The notes: a model not told the origin generated them from the letters alone. Positions 1-8,122 are shown, counted from the stretch's first letter. The stretch: DNA of 28,924 nt from an uncultured Actinomyces sp. (GCA_938030835.1 CALHID010000128.1:1-28924); one strand, 5' to 3'. A program made the numbers and translations.

Positions 1-407
1 CGGCGCAGACGCTGAGCCAGTGCACGAAGCATGTGCTTTGCAAGAGTCGGGTTTGCCTCGACGATTTCCATCAGGTCGGTGTGCTGCAGGTGGAGCAGTG
101 TTGCGGGAGAAACAGCGGTTGCGGTGGTTGAACGCGGGCCTGGATCGAAGAGGGTGAGTTCACCAAGAATCTCGCCGGGGCCGAGGACTGCAAGCAGGGA
201 CTCGCGGCCATCATTTGACGTGTGCCCCAGCTTCACCTTTCCCTCGGTGACGATGTAGAGGCGGTCGCCAAGATCGCCTTCGTCGAAGAGGGTCTCACCG
301 CGGCGCAGCGTCGTTTGGCCCATCTTCTGCTGCAGTGATACCTGTTGGGCCTCATCAAGTCCGCTGAAAAGCGGCACTTGGTTGATGAAGTTTGCATCTC
401 CATACAT
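1..407 (-). CDS. crp: Crp/Fnr-family transcriptional regulator (3' end outside window)
   Basis: This is the N-terminal 135 residues of a cyclic-nucleotide-binding-domain regulator. The translation starts MYGDANFINQVPLFSGLDE and continues through the cNMP-binding beta-barrel, with the phosphate-binding-cassette-like stretch GEILGELTLFDPGPRSTT and the start of the dimerisation helix. The C-terminal winged helix lies beyond base 1. ATG at 407 is preceded by ACGGAG at a good Shine-Dalgarno distance. By family knowledge such proteins are global regulators in actinobacteria (Crp of mycobacteria, GlxR of corynebacteria). The neighbouring EphE-like hydrolase matches the mycobacterial context, which supports orthology. 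The direct repeat GCTAGC-gcc-GCTAGC at 431-445 lies just upstream and may belong to the promoter. Whether it binds cAMP cannot be settled from this part. Confidence 0.88.
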   Translation of the reverse strand, partial: MYGDANFINQVPLFSGLDEAQQVSLQQKMGQTTLRRGETLFDEGDLGDRLYIVTEGKVKLGHTSNDGRESLLAVLGPGEILGELTLFDPGPRSTTATAVSPATLLHLQHTDLMEIVEANPTLAKHMLRALAQRLR

Positions 408-506
408 AAAGCCGGAACTCCGTTCTATTCGCTAGCGCCGCTAGCATGCGCCGCCGACTACTGAGCTGTCCTAATCATGTAAGACGGCAGCCCAGCACAA
501 AAGAGC

Positions 507-540
507 CACCGTGTGATAGTCGTAACTATTATGCACGGTG
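507..540 (-). terminator. hairpin between hydrolase and crp, probable terminator
   Basis: The outer arms CACCGTG/CACGGTG (507-513, 534-540) and the inner arms ATAGT/ACTAT (516-520, 525-529) form a 34-nt hairpin. Read on the minus strand it is followed by GGCTCTTTTG, a short U-rich tract. It lies downstream of the hydrolase stop and upstream of crp. A regulatory operator for crp is the alternative. Confidence 0.45.
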
Positions 541-588
541 AACGGTCTAAATCACATATTTGCACACAGTTTGCGCAAATTCGTTTCT

Positions 589-1518
589 TTAGAGTTGACT
601 CTCCGCTGCAAAGTCAGCGGATTCTTTAACGAAAGGAAAGATTGCCTGGATCAGAGCCTGAGGGTTTTCTTCCTGTGGGAAATGGCCACATTCGCCAATT
701 GCACGCATGGTGAATTCGCCGCTGGTCGCTTGAACGTCATCAGCAAAATCTACGTGGGACCATAAACCGTCATCGCGTGCCTGAATCGAAAGCACGGGTA
801 CCGTCACGCTCCGCGTCAGAACATTCTTGGAGCTAAATGAGGGTCTGAAGGTTGCTCGCAATGACTCCCATGCGGAGCGAACTGCGATGTGACGCGAAAG
901 TGCCTCACGGTAGACTTCCGCATTCTCTAGCATTTCCTCGCGGTTAAAAGGTGCGGCCCACTGAGAGATTGAACGGTCGATCCACGCTGAGCGCGAGGAG
1001 AAGAAGGTAACGCGAGGACGGCGCGATAGCAGGGTTGAGAACCAGCGGCCTCGGCCTCGGGAAGAAAGTCCGCGCAGGAAGTGCAGGCCCAGCGGATGAG
1101 GGGCACACACCGGCACAATTGCCTGCAAGCCCGCGGGTTTAAGTGCGCCGAGCATCCACGCGACCACGCCGCCCATGCCGTTGCCGACAACCGTGTAGGA
1201 AGAAATTCCCAGTGCCGAGGCCACGCCAGCGACGTCCGTCGCCAGCTGGGTGAGCTCGACTTCTCCCGGAGCAAGATCGGAGGTACCAAAGCCTCGAAGA
1301 TCCATTGCGATGGTGCGGATACCGGCCTGTGTGAAGGCGGGAATAACCTCCCGCCACGTCCACCAGGTCATCGGGAATGAGTGAAGGAGGATAACGGCAA
1401 AAGAGGCATCCTCGGGTCCCGCGTCGGCGATGTGGAAGGACGCTCCCGAGGCTGAGATCCTACGGTGAACCCAGGGCCCGGGAGCTTCCAATACCGCGCG
1501 TGAAACCTCGGGTTTCAC
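589..1518 (-). CDS. alpha/beta-hydrolase-fold protein, EphE-like, nucleophile replaced by Gly
   Basis: This 309-residue protein has the full alpha/beta-hydrolase layout. The HSFPMTWWTW oxyanion-loop region is at 46-55, DLRGFGTSD at 73-81, the nucleophile elbow at 111-117, an acid region with Asp249/Asp250 and a GECGHFP histidine at 279. The elbow reads VGNGMGG, so the residue normally Ser or Asp (position 114) is Gly, although the acid and His remain. In mycobacteria an epoxide-hydrolase-like gene (ephE) sits near crp, so this is probably its counterpart. The start is GTG at 1518, which overlaps the stop of the upstream gene as GTGA, implying translational coupling. The catalytic activity is doubtful; it may be a non-enzymatic member or use another residue. 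Confidence 0.85.
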   Translation of the reverse strand: MKPEVSRAVLEAPGPWVHRRISASGASFHIADAGPEDASFAVILLHSFPMTWWTWREVIPAFTQAGIRTIAMDLRGFGTSDLAPGEVELTQLATDVAGVASALGISSYTVVGNGMGGVVAWMLGALKPAGLQAIVPVCAPHPLGLHFLRGLSSRGRGRWFSTLLSRRPRVTFFSSRSAWIDRSISQWAAPFNREEMLENAEVYREALSRHIAVRSAWESLRATFRPSFSSKNVLTRSVTVPVLSIQARDDGLWSHVDFADDVQATSGEFTMRAIGECGHFPQEENPQALIQAIFPFVKESADFAAESQL

Positions 1519-2915
1519 CGCAGACCAGCTGCCTTTTCGGCGCGACGACGTTCACGGGCGGTGAAGTGCGCACCTGCGGGATTGACGCGCTCGACCTGCT
1601 CGCGCATGGCCTCTTCATTACGTCCGCGGCGACGAACCGAGTGCGATAGGGATGCGATGCCAAGCAGTGCAATTCCAAGGAAGAGCAGGCGGCCGGAGTA
1701 TCCGGATGCTTGGAGGTGGTGTGCGAGGTTCGCACCCAGGGCACCGGAATTCTGCAGGAAGTGCAGAACGGAAACGGTATGCGCAGAGGTAAATCCGGGG
1801 GCGAAAACCCAGGGAAGACCGGCTGCGAAGAAGCAGAGACCGCCAATCCATGCACCCAGCGAGGAACGCTTGAATGCTTCAAACAGCGCGATAACTGCGA
1901 CGAATGCGATGGCGACTTCGGTGATAGCAAGCCAATTGATCACGCCGGTTGCTGCGGGATTGCCTTCGGGAAGTGTCATGCGAGCGCCAGCATCGGCAAT
2001 GAGGTACCAAGTGATGGGCAGAGCAAAGATTCCCAGTGCCAATGAGCTCCAGTGCGCAGCCGCACGAGAAGGCATTTCAGGAACGACGGTTGCACCCTCG
2101 AAAAGGGCATCGTCGAGGCTTTCGGGGGTCTCTTGAGGAACGGTACGTTCGCCGCTGTCTTCACGAGGCTTCCACGAAGCTTCGGTCGTTGCGCTTTCCG
2201 CTGCAGGAGCAATGAAAGCGCGCCTACGAACCTGGGTGCTTTCAAGCTCGTCCTCGGGTTCCTCAGCGGTTTCGGGCTGAGCAGGTGTGCGGCGCGAGAG
2301 AGCGTCGGGAACCTCGGTCACCGAAGGGGAGTCCTCAGGCTCTTCTTCCACGGCCTCGGAAGCCGCCGGGATCGTTGTGGTGTGTGCGGAGTCGGGAGCT
2401 TCCTCAGATTCTTCGGGCTCAGATTCTTCGGGGGATGCATCCTTGGACTCTGCGTTGTCCTCAGCAGTTTCTTCGGTCTTTTCCGAGGCCGGCTCAGTAT
2501 CGACGTCGTCGTGGGAGGTGTGCTCAGACTCAGTCACGGTGTTCTCATCGTGCTCGGAGTCCTGGCTATCGTCGTGCGAGGTTTCTTCGCTCGAGGGCTC
2601 GTCTGAAGAGGATTCCTCGGGCTGCGCATCCTGCTGTTCCTGGGCTGATTCGGGCTCGGCCTCGGCCTCGGAATGCTCAGAGGTCGAACGCTGTGCAAGA
2701 GCATCGTCCACGGATGTCGGGGTGACACCCATGTGGACGGGTTCAACCTGACTGGTTTCGGTAACTGATGCGCCACCGATGATGTCCTCGGTTGCAGATG
2801 CCTCACCGGGAAGGGTGACTTCTTCACCGGTCAGTGGTGTTTCCTCACCGGTAGGGGTGTGAGCGGTTTCTTCCGTCACCTTGTCAACGTCTTCCTTGTG
2901 TTCCTGGTCAGACAT
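1515..2915 (-). CDS. membrane protein with long acidic Ser/Glu-rich N-terminal region
   Basis: The protein has 466 residues. Residues 1-285 are a low-complexity tract dominated by Glu, Asp, Ser and Thr with no signal peptide, so they are probably cytoplasmic and disordered. The segment LDDALFEGATVVPEMPSR (267-284) leads into four predicted membrane helices (about 288-306, 326-346, 353-372 and 409-425). The C-terminus is basic (RRRGR and ERRRAEKAAGLR). The ATG is preceded by AGGAGG five bases upstream, a strong ribosome-binding site. It is translationally coupled to the following hydrolase gene by a GTGA overlap. No enzymatic motif is visible and I do not recognise a specific function. The acidic tail facing a basic C-terminus suggests a protein-interaction or scaffold role, which is inference only. 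Confidence 0.8.
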   Translation of the reverse strand: MSDQEHKEDVDKVTEETAHTPTGEETPLTGEEVTLPGEASATEDIIGGASVTETSQVEPVHMGVTPTSVDDALAQRSTSEHSEAEAEPESAQEQQDAQPEESSSDEPSSEETSHDDSQDSEHDENTVTESEHTSHDDVDTEPASEKTEETAEDNAESKDASPEESEPEESEEAPDSAHTTTIPAASEAVEEEPEDSPSVTEVPDALSRRTPAQPETAEEPEDELESTQVRRRAFIAPAAESATTEASWKPREDSGERTVPQETPESLDDALFEGATVVPEMPSRAAAHWSSLALGIFALPITWYLIADAGARMTLPEGNPAATGVINWLAITEVAIAFVAVIALFEAFKRSSLGAWIGGLCFFAAGLPWVFAPGFTSAHTVSVLHFLQNSGALGANLAHHLQASGYSGRLLFLGIALLGIASLSHSVRRRGRNEEAMREQVERVNPAGAHFTARERRRAEKAAGLR

Positions 2916-2990
2916 GGGACCTCCTCTTCTCGTGCTGACGATAACGAGAAAACGAATGTTTTTGGGGATTACCCGCCGAGAAGCGCTGGA

Positions 2991-3905
2991 TTATGCGACT
3001 TGGTCGGAGCTTGATGCGTCGTTGGGGGCATAGCGGCGAGCCCAGTAAATTCCCAAGGTCGAGGCCGCAATGATCATTCCGTAGGCGGAAATAGTCGATG
3101 CAGACATCAGAATCTGAGTTCCCATTGATTTTCCGGGGGTCACGACAGCACCGGAGAGGCTTGTTCCAACGGGAATCAGAAGGAAGGCGGGGATGATGTA
3201 CATCCATGCGACAACCTGAGGGCCGATCATTGACCAGCGCGAAACAAGCGCGATCAGTCCTAACATGACGGCGACTGCGATGCCCTCCGACGTGTGCGTG
3301 GGGGTCTGTGCAATGACTGCGTGGAGTCCGCTGGCAGCCATTGGAAGAGAATCGGCAGGAGCGCAGCGAACGAGAAGGACGACGGCAATAATTCCCAGTG
3401 GAAGTGAAGCCACTGCAACTGCGATTCGCTCACCCTGGTGGCGCTGAAAGGACACAAGCTGATCGGAATCCGGGCTGTTTTCGCGTGCTCGGTGAGTGAG
3501 AGCCAAAGCAACTCCAGCACCAAAAAGGATTGCAGCTACGCATATGGGGTAGAGATTCCAGGTCTGTGCGGCCGAAATATCGTTGGTTGAAAGGTTTGAG
3601 GCCACGAGGAAGTGGACCCGAAGGTAACCAAAGCTCTGCAAGAAACCAATGACAAGTGCCCACGCGGCAGCAATGAACATTCCAATGGAATTGCGCTCAC
3701 AGTTGATCGAAATCATGGCCAGAAGAATGGCCGAAAAAGCCATGCCGATCATACCCTCGACCGAGGCCAAAGGAACACCAATGGCAGCACGCGCTTGAAG
3801 ATCCGCGAGCGACATTCCCATGAGGACCAGGGCAAGGGGCGCAAAGATGACAGCGAAGAGCGCTGGACGCAAGATAGCGCCGACCGGGAGGGACAATCTG
3901 GACAT
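2991..3905 (-). CDS. polytopic membrane protein of unknown function
   Basis: This 304-residue, very hydrophobic protein has about seven or eight predicted membrane helices, the first at 8-30. A short polar loop near residues 140-155 (RARENSPDSDQLVSFQRHQ) separates two halves. There is no recognisable catalytic or transporter signature. The gene begins 18 bp after the stop of the HAD phosphatase gene and ends 75 bp before the acidic membrane protein gene, so all are probably one minus-strand transcript. ATG at 3905 has no clear Shine-Dalgarno sequence, so its translation may depend on coupling to the HAD gene. I cannot name its function. Confidence 0.75.
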   Translation of the reverse strand: MSRLSLPVGAILRPALFAVIFAPLALVLMGMSLADLQARAAIGVPLASVEGMIGMAFSAILLAMISINCERNSIGMFIAAAWALVIGFLQSFGYLRVHFLVASNLSTNDISAAQTWNLYPICVAAILFGAGVALALTHRARENSPDSDQLVSFQRHQGERIAVAVASLPLGIIAVVLLVRCAPADSLPMAASGLHAVIAQTPTHTSEGIAVAVMLGLIALVSRWSMIGPQVVAWMYIIPAFLLIPVGTSLSGAVVTPGKSMGTQILMSASTISAYGMIIAASTLGIYWARRYAPNDASSSDQVA

Positions 3906-3923
3906 ATATCAAGTATGCCGGTA

Positions 3924-4775
3924 CTAGCTGGGAATTGAGCGACGTGCCCAATAGCCGATGCCTATTCCCCCTGCCAAAGCGACGGGAATCATTGCGCGGG
4001 CGAGGCGTGTGCGCTTTCGACCCCGGATTCGCACTGTTCGTGTAAAGGACAGAATCGGCCATTCACGCTCGCGTGCAACCGCCGCAAGCGCGCGATCAGG
4101 GTTCACTGCCCTGGGGTTTCCCACTAATTCGAGCATCGGCAGGTCAGAGATGGAATCGCTGTACGCAAAGGATTCATTCAAGTCCCAGCCGCGCTCGCGG
4201 GCCAAAGCTGCGCAGGCCTCGGCCTTTCCTTCCCCGTGGTTGAAGTGGGTAATGGTTCCATCGGCCAAGCCGTCCTGGCCCTGCCCGACGATCGTAGATA
4301 AAGCATCGGGGATCGAAAGCAGGTGCGCAATGGGGCGAACGATCTCTAGCGGTGAGGCAGATGCGATGACAACGTGGTGCCCCAGAAGTCGGTGGTGATC
4401 GATCAGTGCCAATGCTTCCCTGTAACACAGAGGTGCAATCGTTGAATTTGTGACGTTATTGACGATTTTTTCAACGTACTGTGGGTCCCAGCCGCGAGTG
4501 AGCTCACCCAAGGCATGCATCATCGAGCGCATTCGTTCATCGTCAGCACCCGTGAATAGGTAGGGAAGTTGGACGAGGGTTGCCCGCAGGGAATCCCAGC
4601 GGCTCATGACTCCCGCGTGAACCAGCGGGCTGCTCAGTGCCATTGCCGAGGCCGTGGCCAAGATGGTCTTGTCAAGATCGAAAAAGGCCGCGATACGGGT
4701 ATCACCTTCTAGGCGTTGGTTAGCGCCGGGCAGGGTTGGCTTTGGAATATCTGTGTTGTCGTTGAGGATGGTCAT
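3924..4775 (-). CDS. HAD-superfamily subclass IB phosphatase (SerB-like)
   Basis: The 283-residue protein carries all the HAD motifs: FFDLDKT with Asp33/Asp35 (motif I), the ASASP serine at 139 (motif II), Lys184 in the GEGKAEA segment, and YSDSISD with Asp207/Asp211 (motif III). Spacing and sequence match the HAD-IB, phosphoserine-phosphatase-like group. A C-terminal hydrophobic segment (262-276, MIPVALAGGIGIGYW) follows a basic stretch and probably anchors it to the membrane. An equivalent HAD-IB gene lies beside the tad locus in mycobacteria. ATG at 4775 was preferred to upstream in-frame codons because those run into the divergent tad promoter region. The substrate is unknown; small phosphomonoesters or phospholipid headgroups are plausible. 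Confidence 0.87.
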   Translation of the reverse strand: MTILNDNTDIPKPTLPGANQRLEGDTRIAAFFDLDKTILATASAMALSSPLVHAGVMSRWDSLRATLVQLPYLFTGADDERMRSMMHALGELTRGWDPQYVEKIVNNVTNSTIAPLCYREALALIDHHRLLGHHVVIASASPLEIVRPIAHLLSIPDALSTIVGQGQDGLADGTITHFNHGEGKAEACAALARERGWDLNESFAYSDSISDLPMLELVGNPRAVNPDRALAAVAREREWPILSFTRTVRIRGRKRTRLARAMIPVALAGGIGIGYWARRSIPS

Positions 4776-4810
4776 CGTTGACACCTTGGCTTGATGCGGA
4801 AACAGCAGTG

Positions 4811-4847
4811 TTATCCACAGGGACGGGATTGCCTCTAGTTTTCCACA
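4811..4847 (+). promoter_or_regulatory. pair of DnaA-box-like sites in divergent HAD/tad promoter region
   Basis: TTATCCACA at 4811-4819 is a perfect consensus DnaA box. TTTTCCACA at 4839-4847 differs by one base. They are in the same orientation with starts 28 bp apart, in the 123-bp region between the divergent HAD and ssd genes. A pair with the same 28-bp spacing precedes the pilin genes at 8086. The binding protein is not known from sequence; DnaA or another regulator is possible. Confidence 0.5.
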
Positions 4848-4898
4848 GATTCTGCGGAAGCGGTGGTACCCCGCGGAAAGAAAATTCACGCTTGCACC

Positions 4899-5897
4899 AT
4901 GATGAGCGAAGGTTACGTTGCATTTTGGGCACTTTCGCAAGGTGCCGAGCAATCATTGCGTGCGGTCTGTGCTCTGGTGGGGATTAATGTTCGCGAGTGC
5001 CCCCCAGAAGAATGTGAGCGCACAGAATTTCGCGTTGAGGACGTGATCTGCGCTGTCCTTGGCAGGAGCGAAGATCGAGCCCGGTGGGAACACCGTGGAA
5101 TCCACGTGTTGGTTATTGGCGATTCACTGCGTCTTCCAGGTTGTGAGAAGGCGATCGGGCAGCTCATCCTTGCCGATCATGCGCGTTGGCAGGCTGCGGT
5201 AACGCCGCATTCTTCCCATCTTTGTGTGGGAATCGCAGGTTGGAGCGGGGGAGTAGGGGTCTCTGCTCTTGCCTGGGATCTGTGCGCGGACATGGGAAGT
5301 GTTTTGGTGAATTGCTCGGGACCCGGACCTGCACGAGGCCGTGGCGGACGCATCCTTGTTCCCGAGGATGGGCAGGTGGCATGGTCGTGCTTGAGCAAAG
5401 GCGAGCGTTACTTCCTTCCCTCGATTGCGAATAGTCTTCCCCGCGCTCAGGGGGTGTCGTTTGTTGGCGGAGATTCGCGAGGCTATGCCGATTCTGATGA
5501 CTCGCGACTCCCTGGGCTTCTTGCCGCACTGCGTGAAACTCGCAGTGTGGTGTGCGATCTGGGGAGGTGGGGAGCGAGCTGCGAACAGATCGCAAGGAAT
5601 TTCGATGCGCTCATTCTTATAGGTTTGGGAGATGCTGTGGGGGCCGCGCGTCTGTGTGCTCTCAGTGCGGCATTTCCATTCCCGCGCCGAAGTTTCCTCT
5701 TAATCGCGCCACCTCCACGTGGCGGATTCTTTTCAAGAACCCCGCTCGGCGGACAAATCTCTTCGACTCAAATCTCTCAAATTACCCACACCGAAGGAAT
5801 GGGGGTGCACCCAGCGGGGGTCAGGCCTCGGCAGGGGCGGAAAGGAAGACGTGCCCGCTTGCGACTGTGGGAACAGATTGTGGAGCGCATGCAATGA
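4899..5897 (+). CDS. ssd: Ssd/CpaE-like MinD-family protein of the tad locus
   Basis: This 332-residue protein (from ATG 4899) has a receiver-like N-terminal region and a MinD/ParA-like C-terminal region starting at VGIAGWSGGVGVSALAWDL (110-128). In that P-loop both signature lysines are missing, as expected for CpaE-like or septum-site-determining (Ssd) proteins rather than true ParA ATPases. A basic tail (RPRQGRKGRRARLRL, 309-323) precedes the stop. The gene is first of the tad operon and overlaps cpaF by ATGA, so it is coupled to the assembly ATPase. In mycobacteria the homologue affects septum formation and localisation. The start is uncertain: adjacent ATGs lie at 4899 and 4902, an in-frame GTG at 4863, and none has a strong ribosome-binding site. 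Confidence 0.82.
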   Translation: MMSEGYVAFWALSQGAEQSLRAVCALVGINVRECPPEECERTEFRVEDVICAVLGRSEDRARWEHRGIHVLVIGDSLRLPGCEKAIGQLILADHARWQAAVTPHSSHLCVGIAGWSGGVGVSALAWDLCADMGSVLVNCSGPGPARGRGGRILVPEDGQVAWSCLSKGERYFLPSIANSLPRAQGVSFVGGDSRGYADSDDSRLPGLLAALRETRSVVCDLGRWGASCEQIARNFDALILIGLGDAVGAARLCALSAAFPFPRRSFLLIAPPPRGGFFSRTPLGGQISSTQISQITHTEGMGVHPAGVRPRQGRKGRRARLRLWEQIVERMQ

Positions 5898-7033
5898 GCC
5901 TGATCGACGATTGCCTTGTGGTAGCGCATTCGGGTGAGGATCCCGGCCAAGCGTCGATAGCTTCCAGGTCTGTCGGGATGGGAATTGATGAGCTTGGTAC
6001 ACATTTGGAAGAACTCGAAGCTCGTTTCAATGGCTTGGGAAAGATCTTGGCTCCCTTGATTCACCTTCCCGGAGTTACGGATATTTTGGTGAATTCGACG
6101 CAGGTGTGGGCCGATTGTGGGCAGGGGGTTCAGCCTGCTGGATGCTCTTTCGATAGTGAAGAAGAAGTGCGTGAATTAGCCGTCACAATGGCAGGAATCT
6201 GCGGAAAGCGTTTAGATGATGCGGCTCCGATCGTTGATGGAGTCTTGCCCATGGGGATTCGTCTTCATGCGGTCATTCCGCCGCTTTCTGGCGGAGGAAC
6301 TCTAATTTCCCTGAGGATTCCGGCCAGAAATGGGCTCAGCATTGAGCAGATGCGTGAGATGGGAAGTATTGACAACACCTCGTATCAGGTGTTGATGCGT
6401 GCCCTTGATATGCGCTGCAACATCCTCATTTCTGGCGCGACGGGGAGTGGCAAAACCACTCTGCTTGCTGCACTTTTGGGCACATTGCCTGACAGTCAAA
6501 GACTGATCTGCATCGAGGAAATGAGCGAATTAAATCCTCAACATCCTCACGTTGTTCACCTTCAAGCCAGACAGGCTAATGCTCAAGGGCGCGGGGAAGT
6601 GACTCTTTCGGAACTGGTCCGAGCTGCCATGCGTATGAGGCCGGACCGCATCGTTTTAGGGGAATGTCGAGGTATTGAAGTTCGTGACATTATGACCGCC
6701 TTGAATACCGGGCACCGAGGAAGTTTTGCCACGATTCATGCGAATACACCCGCAGAAGTTCCCGCCCGACTTGCGGCGCTTGGAGCACTCGCGGGAATGG
6801 ATGCTCGGGCGACGGATCTGCAGGCAAAGGCGGCGTTTCAGATAGTTGTCCATATGGAACGTGTCGCGCATGGTCCAAAGCGTGGCACCCGACAGCTGAC
6901 ACAGATCGGGATTTTTGGGATGGAAGATGGGGTACTTGCGTGCACCTGTGCCTATCGATGTGATTGCCGAGGCCGTGGCACCCCCGGACCCGCGTGGGAG
7001 GGACTGCGCGCATTGCTTACTGAGGACCCCTGA
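5894..7033 (+). CDS. cpaF: CpaF/TadA-family pilus assembly/secretion ATPase
   Basis: This 379-residue GspE-superfamily ATPase powers assembly of Flp-type pili at the inner face of the membrane. Visible motifs are Walker A GATGSGKTT (181-189), the acidic ICIEEMSEL box (205-213), Walker B with RPDRIVLGECRG (249-260), and the His box HRGSFATIHAN (274-284). It matches the 'helicase/secretion neighbourhood' ATPase type of actinobacteria. The start ATG overlaps the ssd stop (ATGA) and a GGAG sits just upstream. The upstream extension of the open frame overlaps ssd fully and is not used. The C-terminus holds an unusual CTCAYRCDC cluster (350-358) that is not part of the ATPase core. Confidence 0.93.
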   Translation: MSLIDDCLVVAHSGEDPGQASIASRSVGMGIDELGTHLEELEARFNGLGKILAPLIHLPGVTDILVNSTQVWADCGQGVQPAGCSFDSEEEVRELAVTMAGICGKRLDDAAPIVDGVLPMGIRLHAVIPPLSGGGTLISLRIPARNGLSIEQMREMGSIDNTSYQVLMRALDMRCNILISGATGSGKTTLLAALLGTLPDSQRLICIEEMSELNPQHPHVVHLQARQANAQGRGEVTLSELVRAAMRMRPDRIVLGECRGIEVRDIMTALNTGHRGSFATIHANTPAEVPARLAALGALAGMDARATDLQAKAAFQIVVHMERVAHGPKRGTRQLTQIGIFGMEDGVLACTCAYRCDCRGRGTPGPAWEGLRALLTEDP

Positions 7034-8070
7034 TGCGCGACAGGACATTTCGCCGTGTTCTCATGTGGGATCCGCATCCATTGGCGCGTGGGCAGCAGCG
7101 ATTCTGGTCGAATCTGCAACGCGTGAAGACTCGATCTTGGAGGGCAAGTACTTCATATTCTGGGCTTAGTGAAGCGGCCCAATCTTTGCGAAAAGTCAGT
7201 GCTTTGGTTCGTGCTGGCTTGTCCGCGCGTGAAGCATGGATACAAGTGGGTGAAGGAGAAGAAGGACTGCCCTATGGGGTTGCCTCCAATGTTCTTAAAC
7301 AGGCTGGAGAGCACGCGCGCATGGTTACTGCAGCCTGCGCAGTCTCCTATGAATTGGGTGCTCCTTTGTCAGCGGTTTTGGATGCTTTGGCACAAAACTT
7401 CGATGATATTGAGCGCATTCAAGAGGCGCGACGAGTCGCTGGGGCTGGTCCTGCTCTATCAGCGAAGATTCTCAACTTACTGCCACTGCTGGCACTGCTC
7501 GCGGTATTCATCATGGGGATTAACCCATTTCCTGTGCTTGTTGATGGGGGAGTGGGCTCGCTGTGCGCAGTAATCGGACTGTCATTTTTGGGAGCGGGTC
7601 GATGGGTCTCAATTCGTTTAATACGCCGATCGTCACGTCAATGGGAGGAAGGCGTGCAGGAAGATATCCCGATTATCTCTGAGCTAGTGATAGCTGCATT
7701 GGATTCTGGAGTGTCCATTCCCCGAGCCTTGGAGTGTATTGGACGCTCTGCGCGAATCGAAGAGCTGGTGAGAGTCGCCAGTTGTTTGACTCTTGGTGTG
7801 CGATGGGATCGCGCCTGGGAGGGATGTAGTGAGGGGATAGCAAGGATTGCCGAGGTGCTACGAGAAGCATGGGCGTGTGGAGCATCCGTTGATCATCAGC
7901 TGCACGCCTTAGCGGAGGCGAGCAGAGATCAAAGACTGACCGATGCGCGTGCCGGAGCAGAGGAATTGGGCGTGAAATTGGTTGTGCCCTTGGGACTACT
8001 GATGTTGCCAGCCTTCATCTTCCTAGGGGTTGCGCCGGTACTTCTGACAATGGCTCGAAATAGCTTCTAA
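7033..8070 (+). CDS. TadB/TadC-like type II secretion F-domain protein with two F domains
   Basis: This 345-residue protein appears to hold two T2SSF-type cytoplasmic helical domains in one chain. The first spans about 47-140 (LRKVSALVRAGLSAREAW ... LGAPLSAVLDALAQNFDD), followed by membrane helices near 146-163 and 174-191. The second spans about 212-310 (ISELVIAALDSGVSIPRAL ... ACGASVDHQLHALAEASRD) and is followed by terminal membrane helices at 315-340. In mycobacteria these are separate TadB and TadC genes. The ATG overlaps the cpaF stop by one base (TGATG). It would form the inner-membrane platform on which CpaF acts. A two-domain reading is my inference from internal similarity of the two halves; a single divergent TadB is the alternative. 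Confidence 0.85.
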   Translation: MRDRTFRRVLMWDPHPLARGQQRFWSNLQRVKTRSWRASTSYSGLSEAAQSLRKVSALVRAGLSAREAWIQVGEGEEGLPYGVASNVLKQAGEHARMVTAACAVSYELGAPLSAVLDALAQNFDDIERIQEARRVAGAGPALSAKILNLLPLLALLAVFIMGINPFPVLVDGGVGSLCAVIGLSFLGAGRWVSIRLIRRSSRQWEEGVQEDIPIISELVIAALDSGVSIPRALECIGRSARIEELVRVASCLTLGVRWDRAWEGCSEGIARIAEVLREAWACGASVDHQLHALAEASRDQRLTDARAGAEELGVKLVVPLGLLMLPAFIFLGVAPVLLTMARNSF

Positions 8071-8085
8071 GAATTCACCTGAATG

Positions 8086-8122
8086 CTATCCACAGTTTCT
8101 GTGTGTCGACGATTCATCCACA
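8086..8122 (+). promoter_or_regulatory. second pair of DnaA-box-like sites, upstream of the pilin genes
   Basis: CTATCCACA (8086-8094) and TCATCCACA (8114-8122) each differ from the DnaA-box consensus by one base and have starts 28 bp apart, the same spacing and orientation as the pair at 4811. The first is followed by a CACAG-ttt-CTGTG inverted repeat (8091-8103). They lie in the 130-bp gap between the TadB/TadC-like gene and the pilin gene, a likely secondary promoter region. Confidence 0.45.

Noticed and set aside
4776..4952. Longer N-terminus for the HAD phosphatase
   Set aside because: The added residues lie over the divergent promoter region and the start of ssd and show no conserved character.
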